Notes: generated by a model not told the origin, from the sequence alone. A stretch of DNA of 64,000 bases from Rhyacichthys aspro (GCA_036850595.1 CM072156.1:7309441-7373440), one strand, 5' to 3'; shown: positions 39,390 to 51,600, counted from the first letter of the stretch. Numbers and translations are program-made.

Positions 39390-39810
39390 TCAGAATTTTC
39401 ATCACCATATAATGTACCCAGTAATCCCAAGTGTTTAAAAAGTAGTATCACATTTTTGTTAAGCCTCAACACGTTTCCACTGGAGAACTAGCTTTGTGTC
39501 CCGAGACGAAGTTCACTTTTTACTGCCAAGGTTGTGAGTTTTAGGTTACATTTAGAAGAAATTAAAGGTTATGTTACAGTCACAGAGTTTGCTTTATGAT
39601 TTAATGTTTCCAGTAATCGCAAGTGTCGTGTTTAATAGTTTTATAGAAAACCAATGATATTAGTTGTAACTTTTTTCTCTTTATAAACCCCCAGTACATT
39701 CCCCTGGAGGCTCGAGTTTGTGTCCAGGGACCAAGGTTACATTTGACATTTGAGTTTTTGGTTAAGCTCAGGTAAAAGGCAATGCTTACAGAATTTTAGC
39801 AGCAATCAGT
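39390..39810 (+). repeat. Decayed local tandem duplication
   Basis: Segments recur in the same order: CCAGTAATCCCAAGTGT at 39418 and CCAGTAATCGCAAGTGT at 39610; a CCACTGGAG...TTTGTGTCC segment near 39478 and CCCCTGGAG...TTTGTGTCC near 39701; and CAGAATTTT at 39391 and 39789. Spacing varies from 192 to about 225 bases, so it is an old, indel-rich duplication. A fainter third copy may follow near 39910. Confidence 0.6.
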
Positions 39811-42679
39811 GCATAAAGTTATGTCTTATAAATAACATATTCAATAATATATACACACAGATAAGATCAGTGTTGGTAGAAAAAGTATACAATAACAATG
39901 ATAGATTTTCCAACCTGGCTCTTTTCCACCGGAGATTAAATGTGAATGATTCAAATTCAGTTAATTGCCCGACTCGAGGAGTTAGGAAAGTTTGTGGTTA
40001 TGTTCAGAAAAAAAGAAAAAGTGGTTCTGTTTTTGGTTTAGACAGTATTCTATTTTAGTTTTATAAAAGTAAAGAGTCATTTTAAAAAAAGAGTTAAAGA
40101 ATGTGCTAAATCATTAAAAAAAAAGTGTATTTCATTTGCAGGTTTCTTCTTAGTCCTATTTGCCCTATTTTGGACATAACATTTAGATCACATCCAGAAT
40201 ATGACATTTTTTATATAACCACCATCAGAATGTTGCATGAGTGAGTTATCCTCACATGTATTTTGGATAATGTTACGTAGATGCACTTGGGACATTGAGT
40301 TATAAAAGCCAAAAAGATGAATTCTTTCATTTCCTTAAACAGTTCCACAAAATGTTCCACAAACATATTTCAATGTCGACTCTGCCTTAATAACTCTATT
40401 ATCATTTAAAACCATATGTTGACATGTGATTCTTTTCAAGTGCATAAAGCCAGGGCTGACTGTTGGAGCAATAGCCCGTTGTGTATTATGAGCTGTAATA
40501 TGAGCGGCTCACAAGGTGGGATTGTCATTACTTGCCGTTCCCTGAGACAAAAAGAAAAATGTTTTCCATCTCAGGGTCTCAAAAAAAGAACCAGCAAAAA
40601 TAGAGGGCTGCTAGGGATTACATTTTACAGTCAAGATGATTGTGGAGTGGAAAAATTGGCCGCAGTTATCTGTTCCTAACCCTCTCTCACACTCTGGTAA
40701 TGAGGTGAGTGGAGAGCTTTTGTGACGGTGAGCGTGATTAGTTGCGGGTGGCTTCCTTCCCTTTTGCCACTGTATGTCTTTCACTTCTCCATCATTTGTT
40801 TTCTCACTCCTCCCTTTCATGTCGTGAGCCTAAACCAATCATGTGTAATTAGACAACTGTGTGGCTGATTGACAGAAGTGCTTGCAATGTGCAGATGTGT
40901 TGAAAGGTGCTTCGCGGGGCCTTTTTGTGAGCTCGCTCCGGATCAGGTTCAGTCAAAGTTCATCTGTTGGCTAAACTGATTTTTCCCTGTAGACCTAAAT
41001 CAACAAATGATCTTTCACTTTGGGAACCTGGACACACACGTACATAAACACTCAAGAGCTAACTCAAATCTGGGAAAGCATGCATTTGGCTTTTTAAGGT
41101 CCCAGCGCGTTGTCGTTTTTTAGTTTCTTGTAATTTCATTTATCAGCCAACGGAACATTGCCCAAGGATATTGAATTGAAAATATATCAGATGCATGCGT
41201 TTCAACAGTGAGAGGTGAAATAATGTAAATAGCTATGATTTGGGGTCGTGAGCGAGACTGGCTGTGTGAGAAAGTCTCCCAGGCAGATAAATCAAAAATG
41301 AAACCCCAAAGAGAGCACAGAGAATAAAAGAAGTTGACACAAAGAGAGATTACATTTGATTTCCCAGGTAGAAAAGACTTTTCTCTACTGCTTTCAGCTG
41401 TCAGCTTTGTACAAGTGCTGCAGTTGTGACATTGGGTGTCAAAGTGTGTACAGCTCGGGAACATGAAGAATGGCTGTTCTGTGACGTTTTCTTAAACATT
41501 TGTCCCTGTGCATGTGAAGATTGAGTTCATGTCATTGGCGTCATTACAATGTGTTTTACAAAACCACATGGACTTAATATAAGGCTAGAGCCTTGCCAGC
41601 ACTTAATAGTAGCTTTCATTTGTGTCAGTGCATCATAAAACATGACAAAGTATGAAGACAATGTCTATTCTTGGTTAGGAGCCAAATCATCATGTTCCTA
41701 TTCACCTCAATTCAAATATTTTTGTAAATAACAAATGTTTATTTAAATCATGTCCTTTTTGAAACATTATTCACTTTTTGAAATCTCTGGCTGGCTGTGT
41801 CTGTGTCTGCTGTAAAACTTGATTTTGGGATAAATAACACAACTGACTTTGATGTTTTATAATTATATTAAAAACTAAATATGAACTAAACAAAACTAAA
41901 ATCAAACTAAACATCCTACAACCGAAGGGCACACGTTTTGATTGGTGTACTTAAACAAACATTTTACTCTCAGATGCACTTTGTTTTAGAAAAGTCTGTT
42001 TAAGTACTGTTCTGAGGCAGCGCTACAACATTAAAAATATTCTTTTGACCACTGCACATTTGTCTGACTGACTTGCAGCTTCCTCTGAGTACTGCCTACA
42101 CAGGTGACATTACTGTTTATTGGTCCAGTATTCCTCCAGTCTATGGTTAATTATCACTGTGTGCAGTTTCTTGTTGTGCACACCTCAGTGCTAAAGTATT
42201 TCCACCATCTCTCTTCTGTGGCTGCACATTTAAAAGTTTCTCGTTGTATAAAGTCACACTTATTCAGCTGGTTAGATGACTCACATTGCTGTGCTTCCAC
42301 CTTCTTTTCTGTCTCTTTCTCTTTCGCTCAGGTTAGCTATCTCTCCCTGTCCTCCTTGCTTTCATTCTGCAGCCACCGGTGCACAGCTCAGAGAAGTGGC
42401 TGATGGGAGTTCAGTGGGTACAGTGTGTGTCTCTCGCTCTCTCACTCGGCTTGTGTATGTGTGTGTGTCCGAGTGTTCGCAACAGCAATGTCACTGGGCT
42501 GTGTAATTGAAATGGAAATGAGCCAATCAGCGACTGCAGTGGTGTGCCACCTTAGCCCAGCATTCGCTTCAGCGTTTCATTCTGGCGCTCTTGTGTTTGG
42601 GGCTCGCTCTTTCTGTGGGCACGTGCCAGCAATCGTTGGCCCCTCATTCTGATCCGCGGGGCCAGAGGAGGCAGTGTAA

Positions 42680-42925
42680 AATCAGCTGGTAATAATGATT
42701 ATCTCCATTCCCCGACTTCACTCCCTGGCTTAATTATTCAGCGACTAGCCCACGCTCAGTGTCCAGGTGATTTCCGCAGCTTTGTGTTACGACCTGCAGC
42801 TCGGTGGCATAACAAAGACACGTAATTATCATCGTTTGACAATTAGCCCGCCGCCCAACTTCGCTCCTTAATTTCCTATTTTATTGCTAGTGCTGCCACA
42901 ATTTCTCCTGAGATTGGAAACATAT
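42680..42925. promoter_or_regulatory. Strong candidate developmental enhancer (homeodomain-site cluster)
   Basis: Within about 245 bases there are two TAATTA palindromes (42731-42736, 42833-42838), at least four other TAAT/ATTA cores (42690, 42698, 42842, 42869), E-boxes CAGCTG (42683) and CAGGTG (42764-42769), and AACAAAG (42811-42817), a SOX/TCF-type site. About ten CpGs are retained in otherwise CpG-depleted intron. No reading frame fits. Known biology links Engrailed-type homeoproteins to ephrin-A5 expression in the midbrain tectum, which makes TAATTA sites plausible here. Function and conservation are inference. Confidence 0.4.
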
Positions 42926-44824
42926 CTCGCTCACAATGATGCCAGAAGAACGGTGTGATAAACATGGAGGTGTGAGCCCCAGCTTAATGTTTTTGTAGGC
43001 GTCTGTCAGCAACATCAAAAAGACATGGTTGCACTCATTAGATGGGGTCATACTGGTATTTTTAGTATTCAGCGTGAATGCTCCTATCAGTTGTTTGAAT
43101 ACTGACCAATTTATTCCACTTGCAGAGTCACATACATAGAGACTGGTTAATTAAGATTCACTCTGTGTTCTTGTGGGTCATACAGAGCTTGTATCCTGCC
43201 CTCAATACTCTTTGTGAACACACAGCCTTGGTTTCAATTCTGTTGCCACATGTATATTAAACAAACAGAGCAGCATATAAATCTATAGTTAGGATGGTCA
43301 AGTTTTGTCAATGATTGAACTACACAGCTGCAGTAAATGCTGAAAGCCCCTTCTCTTTGTTGGAAATACACAAAAGAAAACTGAAAGTGGCTACAGAAAT
43401 GTGTCCCATTAGTATATTTTACTTTCTTGTACTGTATTCATGAAACAGTATTGTCTGACAGCCCCCTCAAATGTGCAGTTGCAGTAAACAATGCAAAACC
43501 CCACCTGTAAAAGAAACAAAAATGAAAGAGACAGCAGATTGTCATTCTCTGCTGTAATACGCTTAGGAAACTGTAAAACTGGAAAAAGCTCCTTAATTTG
43601 GATTTAAAGACACAAGCCAGAAGAAAGAGCATGAATTACTCACATTAAAAATCATATTGAATTTCCCTCAGGCTCCAGCAAAATCCAATCAAACTCTAGA
43701 TGCTCTGACATCACAGAAAGTTTATTTGTTTCCCATTCTTTAATAGAAATGCACACACTTTACATTTAATGCTCGTTTTGTTGTTTTACATGTGTCTTAT
43801 CGGTCGAGCTCCTGAGCATTCCTGTCCTTTTTTTTTATACATATGGCAAAACTGCAATGTAACAGATTATTTAAAACTAGCTTTTGGAATTAGCATGACA
43901 CAAACTAGCCTCATGCATGTCTTAAACTTGTATAACACTTTTACTAAAGGTTGTATACGTAGAAATGTTTGGTGGAGCATGTTCCTTTTATACACAATGG
44001 AATAAAACATTAGAGATAGTGGCTGCACATGCTGTTATTTCAGTCACTTCCAAATCAACATTTAAATGGCACATGTATGAATGAATTACTCCAGCAAAGG
44101 CTTGGATCCACCCGTCCAGCACTCTCTGCCATATTCCATCCAGCTGCATGGTTTTTGTACTCACACACCCTCCTCTCAGTTTTGGAAGCTTCCTCTCTCC
44201 AACTGTCTGTTTCTCACCCTCACTGTGTTGCTCACTCAGTGCCATTAGCAGCTTCTGGCCTGTCTCACCACAGTTCCTCTGCCAATGTGCCAGGAAGCCC
44301 ACTGAACTGATAACATAATGTACTCTCGTGGATGTGTGTGTGCATGTGCGCTTGGACGTATTACATGTTACAAATGCCTGTCCTGTGCCTTTTTATGTGC
44401 TCACTCACCCAAACATCCTGCGCTTCATTTGCAGTCAGGGCCATGAGCCACTATAGTGACTGCTGAGGCAGGGAGAGAAGGGCAGCCTCTGGTAGCACAT
44501 TGGGGGGACGTGACCATTAAGTCAGTGACATTTTAAAGCGGTGAGAGAGATGCATGCTCTTCTCGGACCTCGGCAGACATGTTTTAAATGAGATGTTACA
44601 GATGAACTGCTCTGTGCCTACTTGTAAACACTCTGACATTGGTATTTACCTCACGGCGGTGAACACAAAACTAACATTTAATGCAAGCTCACACAGCTGT
44701 ATGCACAGAAATGAATATACAGAGCAGACCAGCGGACAGGGTGTAATGAGAAAAGGCTGCGGTTCGATTTGTTGCATGATTGTTACATTAATCATTGGAT
44801 TAGGCCAACTGAAATCATGTGTCA

Positions 44825-45221
44825 ACAGGGGTGGATCTACAAAAAATCATGTGATAGCAAGAGGAAGTTTGGATTTGCATTTTATTAAATATTAATACAT
44901 GCTTTGCCACCTTTAAAAAAAAAAAAATCATGGTTACATCTTTCAAAATCACTTTAGGTTATACCTTTATTTAATGTCGTAGATTAAATCATGTGTAATA
45001 AGCCTTACTTGTAAGTTTCATGTTTCTAACCTGCTTTACAAACTATAATACTAAAGAAAAAACAGTTCAAAGTCCATTAACATGTCTATAATTTGCCTTA
45101 CATTAAAACAATACAGTATAACATTAACAGAACTATTTGGCTCTACTAAATTCAGTTTTGAGACAGCATCTCTGTAGCGGACACCTGCCACCCCAGGCCC
45201 CTCTGCTAGATCCGCCCCTGT
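44825..45221. mobile_element. Non-autonomous inverted-repeat element (MITE-like), about 397 bp
   Basis: The left end ACAGGGGTGGATCTA (44825-44839) and right end TAGATCCGCCCCTGT (45207-45221) are inverted repeats matching at 14 of 15 positions. The interior is AT-rich with an A13 run near 44915 and no open frame for a transposase. Ends of the type CAGGGGCGGATC recur in fish genomes in my recollection. I found no clear target-site duplication, so the superfamily is unassigned. Confidence 0.6.
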
Positions 45222-45895
45222 GTGAGAAGTGATCTTGCAGCTTTGTGATTATTATTCTGCTACAGTTCCTCTTCTGCAAATGTAAATAACAGTCAAGCAG
45301 AATAAGCTCACAAATGAAAAGGTAAGCTCAGAAAATGTATTCTTTCAGGTCAAAACAGCCTGGAATAAAGAGCCAAGCTGCTAAGAGCGAACAGAAATAG
45401 GTGGGAGGAATGACTGTGACAGGGGCCCATTGTGCAGCTCTTGAAGACGCCGTTATTGTCAATCAATTGAAATCACATTACGTTTTCCTCTCTCTTATAA
45501 CAACAGCATAATTTGTTTTAGAAAATGGCCTTTATAATCTGGTTCTCCCTCATTCAGGACAGCCATGAATCTTTAAGTACATGTAGATGAGAGCAACTGC
45601 AAAGATAGGAGAGAGAAATGGCCGACTGTGGTGTGCTGCTTCAGTATGATAATCCAGAGGCTCCAGAGTCATCACGGATGAAATGATTTTAGCCTGTTAT
45701 ACGCTCCAGTCCCTTGTGGGGTGGGAGGAGCCCTTCTTTTATGAGTTGAAGTGGTGGTTTTCAATTAAAAGTTTAGTTTGAAGTCTCGTCAGGTTGCAAA
45801 CTTACAGTATTAAAGGCACACGTCTCCATTAAGCCTGTGTCAAGCCCCGCCCATGGCAACGGCCTCTTGGTTATCGTTGCTAAGGGTAGACTAAT

Positions 45896-46336
45896 GGTGC
45901 ATTCATGTGGTTCTCTGGAACTCGTTTTTCCGCCTGCTCAAGTGCTCGGAAACTCGGGTGAGTCGGGACAAGAGATTCCGTTATTTTCATCATCAACATG
46001 GCAGAGGAAAGCAAATGTTTTTGGAATATAAGTCATTAAAAATATCTCAAACTGTTCTGCCCTTTAATAATTTGATAATTTGACTGTACAACTAGTTATT
46101 TGTCCATGAAGGCTTCATGAAGTTATTTACGTCCGGTATTTAGAGGTTTCAACATACATTATGTTACCTTCTTATGTTTTATGAGGCTACATTTTGTTGA
46201 ACCGCTGCTAATAGGTGAATTATTGCTACTTTGACTTTATTAACTCATTTAAAAATAACATTAGCACATTTTGTCCCTCTTCCTTGTTTGGTTTAGAATG
46301 TTCTGACTTTCTGAACTGAAATCACGTGAACACACC
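45896..46336. mobile_element. Possible second inverted-repeat element, about 441 bp
   Basis: GGTGCATTCATGTG (45896-45909) and CACGTGAACACACC (46323-46336) are inverted repeats matching at 11 of 14 positions. Just inside the left end is a GGAACTCG...CTCGGAAACTCGG segment like the TTCCGAGTTC motifs common in fish hAT-like non-autonomous elements. No target-site duplication or coding sequence is visible. The repeat match is imperfect, so the boundaries are tentative. Confidence 0.4.
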
Positions 46337-46339
46337 GAA

Positions 46340-48350
46340 GAAGAATGAATTCCTAACTCAGATACTCAGAGTTTGCGAGGACCACTGAAAGTTAGCCTCA
46401 GTTGCTTTAGCTTCTTCTACGCTTGCTGGCTTTCCCGCCAATGAAAATACTATTTCTGGAGTAAAATGGTTTCAGATATTTTTAAAAATAGCTACACCAT
46501 GGATTCTTTGAGTCTGCACATGACCTCACATCAGACATCAACTGTTGGTTCGACCACAAAATAAACAAGCGCAGCATTCATATCACTTCAGTTGAACTGT
46601 AGCAGTCACATGACCAAATGTGACCACATGAGAGCACATTCATGGGTGAACACCACAAAGAACAGAAAGCAGTGCTGTGCCCTTTCCTGGAGTGGATGAG
46701 TAAAATGTATTGTATGTGACTGTACAAGGGCGAGTTCATGAACATTACATCAATGGATTCTGTTCTTAGGAAACCATTTTGTATTTCCTCTTGAACCAAA
46801 TGCAAGTATAATAGTCACAGTATTGAAATATCCTGCCACAGAGGTGAAGGACATTTTTTTGAATTTACATTAGGAACGTTCATCCCACTAAAATACACTG
46901 AAGCTAAGTACAAACTTTGTCTAATCAAGGAACAGAGACCTCAGCTATTGGTTGCTTAGGAACTGAGCCGCCTGATTGGTCGGCAGAAGAAGAAGGCCCC
47001 AAAGGGTCAATGAGAACCTGGCACCACCTGGCTTCTGGATGGCATCAGCTGTTTGCAAGTGGCACAGTCTCATGTAGCTTGGTCTAAATTGGATGCCTTC
47101 CCAGAAACTTTACAGGTGTGCATTGTTTTTGTTTTTTGTTTTGCAAAGACCTCCCTGACCTCTGGCATTAAGGTCGTAACAGTCCACACAAACCACACAA
47201 ACCACACCAACCACACAAACCACACAACCGGTCAGGAGCTGGACTTTAATTTGAGGAGCCGTAAAAATTCCACAGGTGAATAGTGTGTGTGTGACATTGC
47301 GCGGCCTTGTGATGAATCTGTCTGGATGTATTACAGCCCTCTGACCCTCTGTGACCGCTTCTAGATCATTGCAGTTGTAAAGATGCCCTCAGAGACAGCC
47401 GGACCCATCATGACATTTACTAGCTGTCCACCTCCTGCACTGATTCTTCTGATAAAAAAAAGTGTTATTTTCCCATGGGCTTCTTAACTGTAAACTTTTC
47501 TCTGATTAGAAGACTTTGGAAATAAGATTTAGGATCAACAACTCAAGCATGGTCTCCAAGGGGCCTTAGATTTTCTGTTTATAATTGAGTGCTCTTCTTA
47601 ATGTTTCTAAACTACAGCACAAGTAGAAGCATGTCTAAGTGGCAAGGAAGCAAAGTAAAAACACATTTCCAGAAGTTTTTAGCTAAAACTAAAGCTACTG
47701 CTGTCCACGCATTAGTCATCTCCGTCCTTCTTTGCGCTGCTTGCTTGATGGACTTCTAGTACAATTTTTGGGGGGCTGCCTTGGTATAAGCTATTTAGTT
47801 TTTGAATGAGAAAAACATCTGGTGCTGTCACTGACAAACCCATCAGCAAAGTCAGACTGATAACAAATGAAAAGTTTACAAATCATTTAATTACAAATTG
47901 CTTTTCCTTTGTAATGGCTTTTTATTTATTTTAATCAAGAAGTTTTGTTGATCTTTCTGGGACTGGAATAATTCCACTGGCTAACATTTGAGAAGTCGTT
48001 CAGCTGCGTGACTGTATGAGTAAATATGTGTTGCGATGATAGATTTATAGATAAACCATCCCGCCCAAATTTATTGGAGCCAGAAGATGAGAACCCCGCC
48101 GCTCGTAAATTTCCGCATAACACTGAAGGAGTGCAGGGATCTAACCTGTATTGCCAGTCATGTGCTACACATGAATCATATTTTCTTCATTATAATTAAG
48201 GGCTGATCCTGTGTCAAGGCACAGATGTGTTTTTATATTTATGAGAGTATAATTAGGCTTGTGTAACTGCATATAAATCATTCAAAGTCAAGGTGGAGGT
48301 TGAATTTTTGAACTTCTTTCGGGCATTTGTGTAATTATCTTGTTGAAAAA
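46340..48350. other. Intron between the mobile-element pair and efna5 exon 2
   Basis: Apart from the 9-bp minisatellite, I see no exon, RNA gene or convincing regulatory cluster in this stretch leading up to the acceptor. Confidence 0.5.
47184..47228. repeat. 9-bp minisatellite, 5 units
   Basis: Five consecutive 9-base units of consensus CCACACAAA, with one substitution in the third and one in the fifth. In the + frame it reads as repeated HTN, which explains the odd peptide in the overlapping open frame; that frame is not a gene. Confidence 0.95.
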
Positions 48351-48359
48351 TTCAATGTA

Positions 48360-48392
48360 GGCTTATCTCTATCCTCTGTTCTGTCCACGCAG
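48360..48392 (+). promoter_or_regulatory. efna5: 3' splice site (polypyrimidine tract and acceptor) of efna5 exon 2
   Basis: A pyrimidine-rich run (TCTCTATCCTCTGTTCTGTC) leads directly to CACGCAG, and the ephrin reading frame starts one base after the AG at 48391-48392. The phase, with an AG|G arginine codon split across the intron, is what the protein alignment to ephrin-A5 requires. Confidence 0.9.
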
Positions 48393-48685
48393 GTTCCATC
48401 GTGGGGACTACCACATCGACGTCTGCATAAATGACTATCTGGACGTCTACTGTCCCCACTACGAAGACACGGTGCCCGAGGAGCGGACGGAGCGCTACGT
48501 CCTGTACATGGTCAACTACGACGGCTACAGCACGTGCGACCACACGGCCAAAGGCTTCAAACGCTGGGAGTGCAACAGGCCGCACTCCCCGAACGGACCA
48601 CTCAAGTTCTCGGAGAAGTTCCAGCTCTTTACTCCCTTCTCCTTGGGCTTTGAGTTCAGACCGGGCCGAGAATACTACTACATCT
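48393..48685 (+). CDS. efna5: ephrin-A5 internal coding exon (exon 2), Eph receptor-binding domain
   Basis: Ephrin-A5 is a GPI-anchored cell-surface ligand for EphA receptors (and EphB2) that guides axons and sets tissue boundaries. This exon is bounded by a pyrimidine-rich acceptor ending ACGCAG at 48387-48392 and the donor GTGAGT at 48686-48691. It is 293 bases long: one base completes an arginine codon split from exon 1, then 97 whole codons, then a T that begins a serine codon. The residues correspond to about human 43-139. Visible hallmarks are INDYLDVYCPHY, YVLYMVN, GFKRWECNRP and the receptor-binding G-H loop segment FTPFSLGFEFRPG. Four cysteines match human 53, 62, 90 and 102; known pairs are 62-102 and 90-151, and the last partner lies in the next exon, outside the window. 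From memory of human EFNA5, about 88 of 97 residues are identical; EFNA2 and EFNA3 fit less well. There is no frameshift or internal stop. The a/b paralogue is undetermined. Confidence 0.96.
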
Positions 48686-48691
48686 GTGAGT
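48686..48691 (+). promoter_or_regulatory. efna5: 5' splice donor of efna5 intron 2
   Basis: GTGAGT follows the tyrosine-rich end of the exon (REYYYI plus the first base of a serine codon). It is a near-consensus donor. Reading through it instead adds 19 codons of unrelated sequence before a stop at about 48744. Confidence 0.92.
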
Positions 48692-51600
48692 ATTGCTTTG
48701 TGCCACGTGGCTATTGTAAAAGCAGAAAAACAGGAAGTGTCTAAGTTCAAGATGATATTCAAGAAATGTCTTAACTTATATTTACTTTTGTGGGTTGGGC
48801 TTCATGAGTAATAGATAATTACTGTAAGAACATAGATGTCAGTGCACTCCCAGATTAAAGACGCAGACACAATGACGACGAGATCAATCTACGCAAGTTG
48901 GCCAACAGGAAGAGCATTTGAAACACCCAGTAACACTAATGCTAAAATTGTGACTTCAGCAGGGCAACACATAAGAACATAATACACTGATAGATCTACT
49001 TCATCTCATTATGTGCTTTTACTTTCGTCCAGAGAAGCTTCTCCATAGCATGGATCTAAACTAACCATAAATACTTTATTTCATTAGTTTGTTACTATTG
49101 TTGTGCCTCTTAACACTTTAACAGAGCCATTAATAAAGTATCAAAGAAGGTGAAACCAATATCAAATACCATTAAGGGGTAGGGGTATTTAGATAACCCA
49201 AATTGAGGGCTATAATATGTTGACCTTTGCCATTAACATTACATTGACATAATATTGAAAGGTACATCTTAACCTAAAATATCTAACCTAAAAAACATCC
49301 CATATTAAAATGACACGTGCAGTGGATCATCTTGAGCTGCCAAAGAATAGAAAAAAAAAACATTTTGATGCAGATACACTTAAAAAAAATACTTTTAATA
49401 CTTAAAAAAATACTTTTTTTCTCTTTTCTATGTCTCTGTTTTGTTTTGTTTTTTGTTTTTGCCCTGTTTTTCTCAGAATATTAACTTTTCCAGTATGATT
49501 ATGTGTTGCCATTGAATGTAGACAAGCCGTTTAGATACTAGCATACGGGGACGTCCCTTGTGTGAGCTTTTAAAATCCTGTATAATCCTAAGTGAGGTCT
49601 TAAAGTCTTGTTTTTTCACACATCATCATTCTTATGAAACTATGTTATTGTGATTAAACAGTTTTCCTTCAGCACACTGCACATTTAAGGATTACTCAAA
49701 ACTATGTGCTAACCATATGGCATGTTTTTCATAGTCTTTTATATGATTTACGCTCTAGCAACATGTATTTTGTGTCCTACAGGAAGCACATCTATATGAT
49801 CTATGACCTCAAAACGTGTGATTTTTCTCTCAACGCACACATCACATCTCTGCCTTGTTTTCACATCTTTGCTGCAGAGCTTTGAGAGTGGCATTAGAGC
49901 GGTCTGAGCAGACGCCCTCAGCCAAGCTTTTCACACCGCTCTCATCGCTCCTGGAAAACTCTTTCCTAAAATGGCAATGGAATTCACAGGAGTAAAGCTA
50001 AATTGAGACAGTTTCAAAGTTATAGCTCAGCTGCACAATACTGCTTTGTTCCAAAAGGAGTGTCCTCGCCATGTTATGTGCCTATTGCGCTCATGTTAGT
50101 TGTTAAGTTGTCTACTTCTTGGCGTAGGAACTGAGTCAAAGTGAGTTCATCTGAAGTTGAAGCTCCGGGGAAATTAGGTTTTATCAAAGCAAGGTGATGG
50201 AGCGGAATTGAGTGGAGTTTGTCCTCCCACCACACACTGTTCGCATACGAGAGATGGTGGAAAAGTCACTGTCAGTAGGCGTAGCCACTTTACTCCCATT
50301 TGTCACAGTGATGTGCTGATAATCCAAAATGGGGAGGTTTTCATGTGTGTGGTAGTGGAATATAATTTCAATTGATGCATTATTGCTTCGGCTGTTGAAA
50401 TATAAAGCAGCCTCCACTGACTGGGTCCACTCCTGTTTACTGTCAATAGTTCTCTAAAATCCTTCTCACTGTGAAGTTTTGACAATCACCAACAGTGTTC
50501 AGAAATGCAACGGGGTATGTGTAACAGTTTAAGTGTATAAAAACTAGCCTGTGGTGTTAATTCAGCTCAAGGTTGCCTTCCAACCTCTATCTCTGTATTT
50601 AGCCTCTCTGTAAGAAACTGCATCGACAGGGAGCAGAGCTAAACTCCTCCACAGCTTCACACGCTGAAATCTTTCTTCCAAATTTTTCTTTTTAATAGAG
50701 CAGTTAACCTGACAGATACCCAGCACTTCTGCGCTTTTTCATTTTATGCACCGCTCTCTATTCCTATCATGGTATCATTAAAAGTGAGGTGGTATCCAAA
50801 ACAAATAAAAGGCCCCTGAAATGTTTGCACTTGTCTCTGTGACAAAGAGCAGCTTTCTTTCCATCTAAACAAATGGCTCTTAATGTTTTCCACAAGGCTT
50901 TCAACAACTAGATATAAAAGTAACCAGAGGTCCTCTTTATTTGCTTTTATTGCCAATTTGCATCGTCATTTTTAATCTGAACAGAGAAATGAATAAAGTT
51001 AGGAGCTCGATCGGGGTTAGCGAAGGGTTACACGATTCATCCACTTTCCAAGTCTCTATTTCCAACATTTTTTTCGATTCCTGTTGAGAGATGCTTGTCC
51101 TAAGGGCTGGATTAAATTACACTGCGACCGACAGGGCTTCCATGAACACATCCATTTTGCAGCAGCGTGCCATATTGGTTTAGTGGCCCGCGGCTTCATT
51201 GGCTATTGAATGATTCGAGCGTCTCTGGCTACTGTGGCGGATATTAAAGTCATCTACCATGAAGTTGTCTGACATGTGATTTCCCACTGCCATTGTGTCC
51301 ATTTGGAATGTCCACACATACAGAAGGAAGATGGCCGCTGATGGATTAGACAGCCTCTTTAGGGGACACTCCAGAGCTGAGAGACCTAGTGGCATTACTC
51401 CACCTGCCAATACTTTGACAGGATCTGTTTTCATGGTCATCGTTGCAATCCTCAGAAAGGCATCCTACTCATCCCTTGGCAGTAGATTGGTTATAAGAAC
51501 CCTTTCATATGGCCATGGGTTGCATCATTCTCCAAATTCAGAAGCATCCAGATAAGGACTTCCATTTCCGTTCAAGCTTTTTTTCAGTTTGGCTTATCTA

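Noticed and set aside
45837..46031. Short + strand frame over CCATGGCAACGG, considered as an exon and as an RFX X-box promoter
   Set aside because: The X-box match is only half a site, and the frame runs into the possible inverted-repeat element.
48352..48762. 136-codon open frame on the minus strand across the efna5 exon
   Set aside because: It is the antisense shadow of a GC-rich coding exon; the + strand frame encodes an unmistakable ephrin domain with correct splice sites.
48431..48811. 126-codon + strand frame overlapping the exon (TTTATARATTRPK-type)
   Set aside because: It is an out-of-frame shadow of the ephrin exon, low in complexity and without homology.
50140..50180. CATCTGAAGTTGAAGCTCC, considered as part of efna5 exon 3
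   Set aside because: Flanking codons do not give the expected ephrin residues or cysteine, and there are no splice sites.
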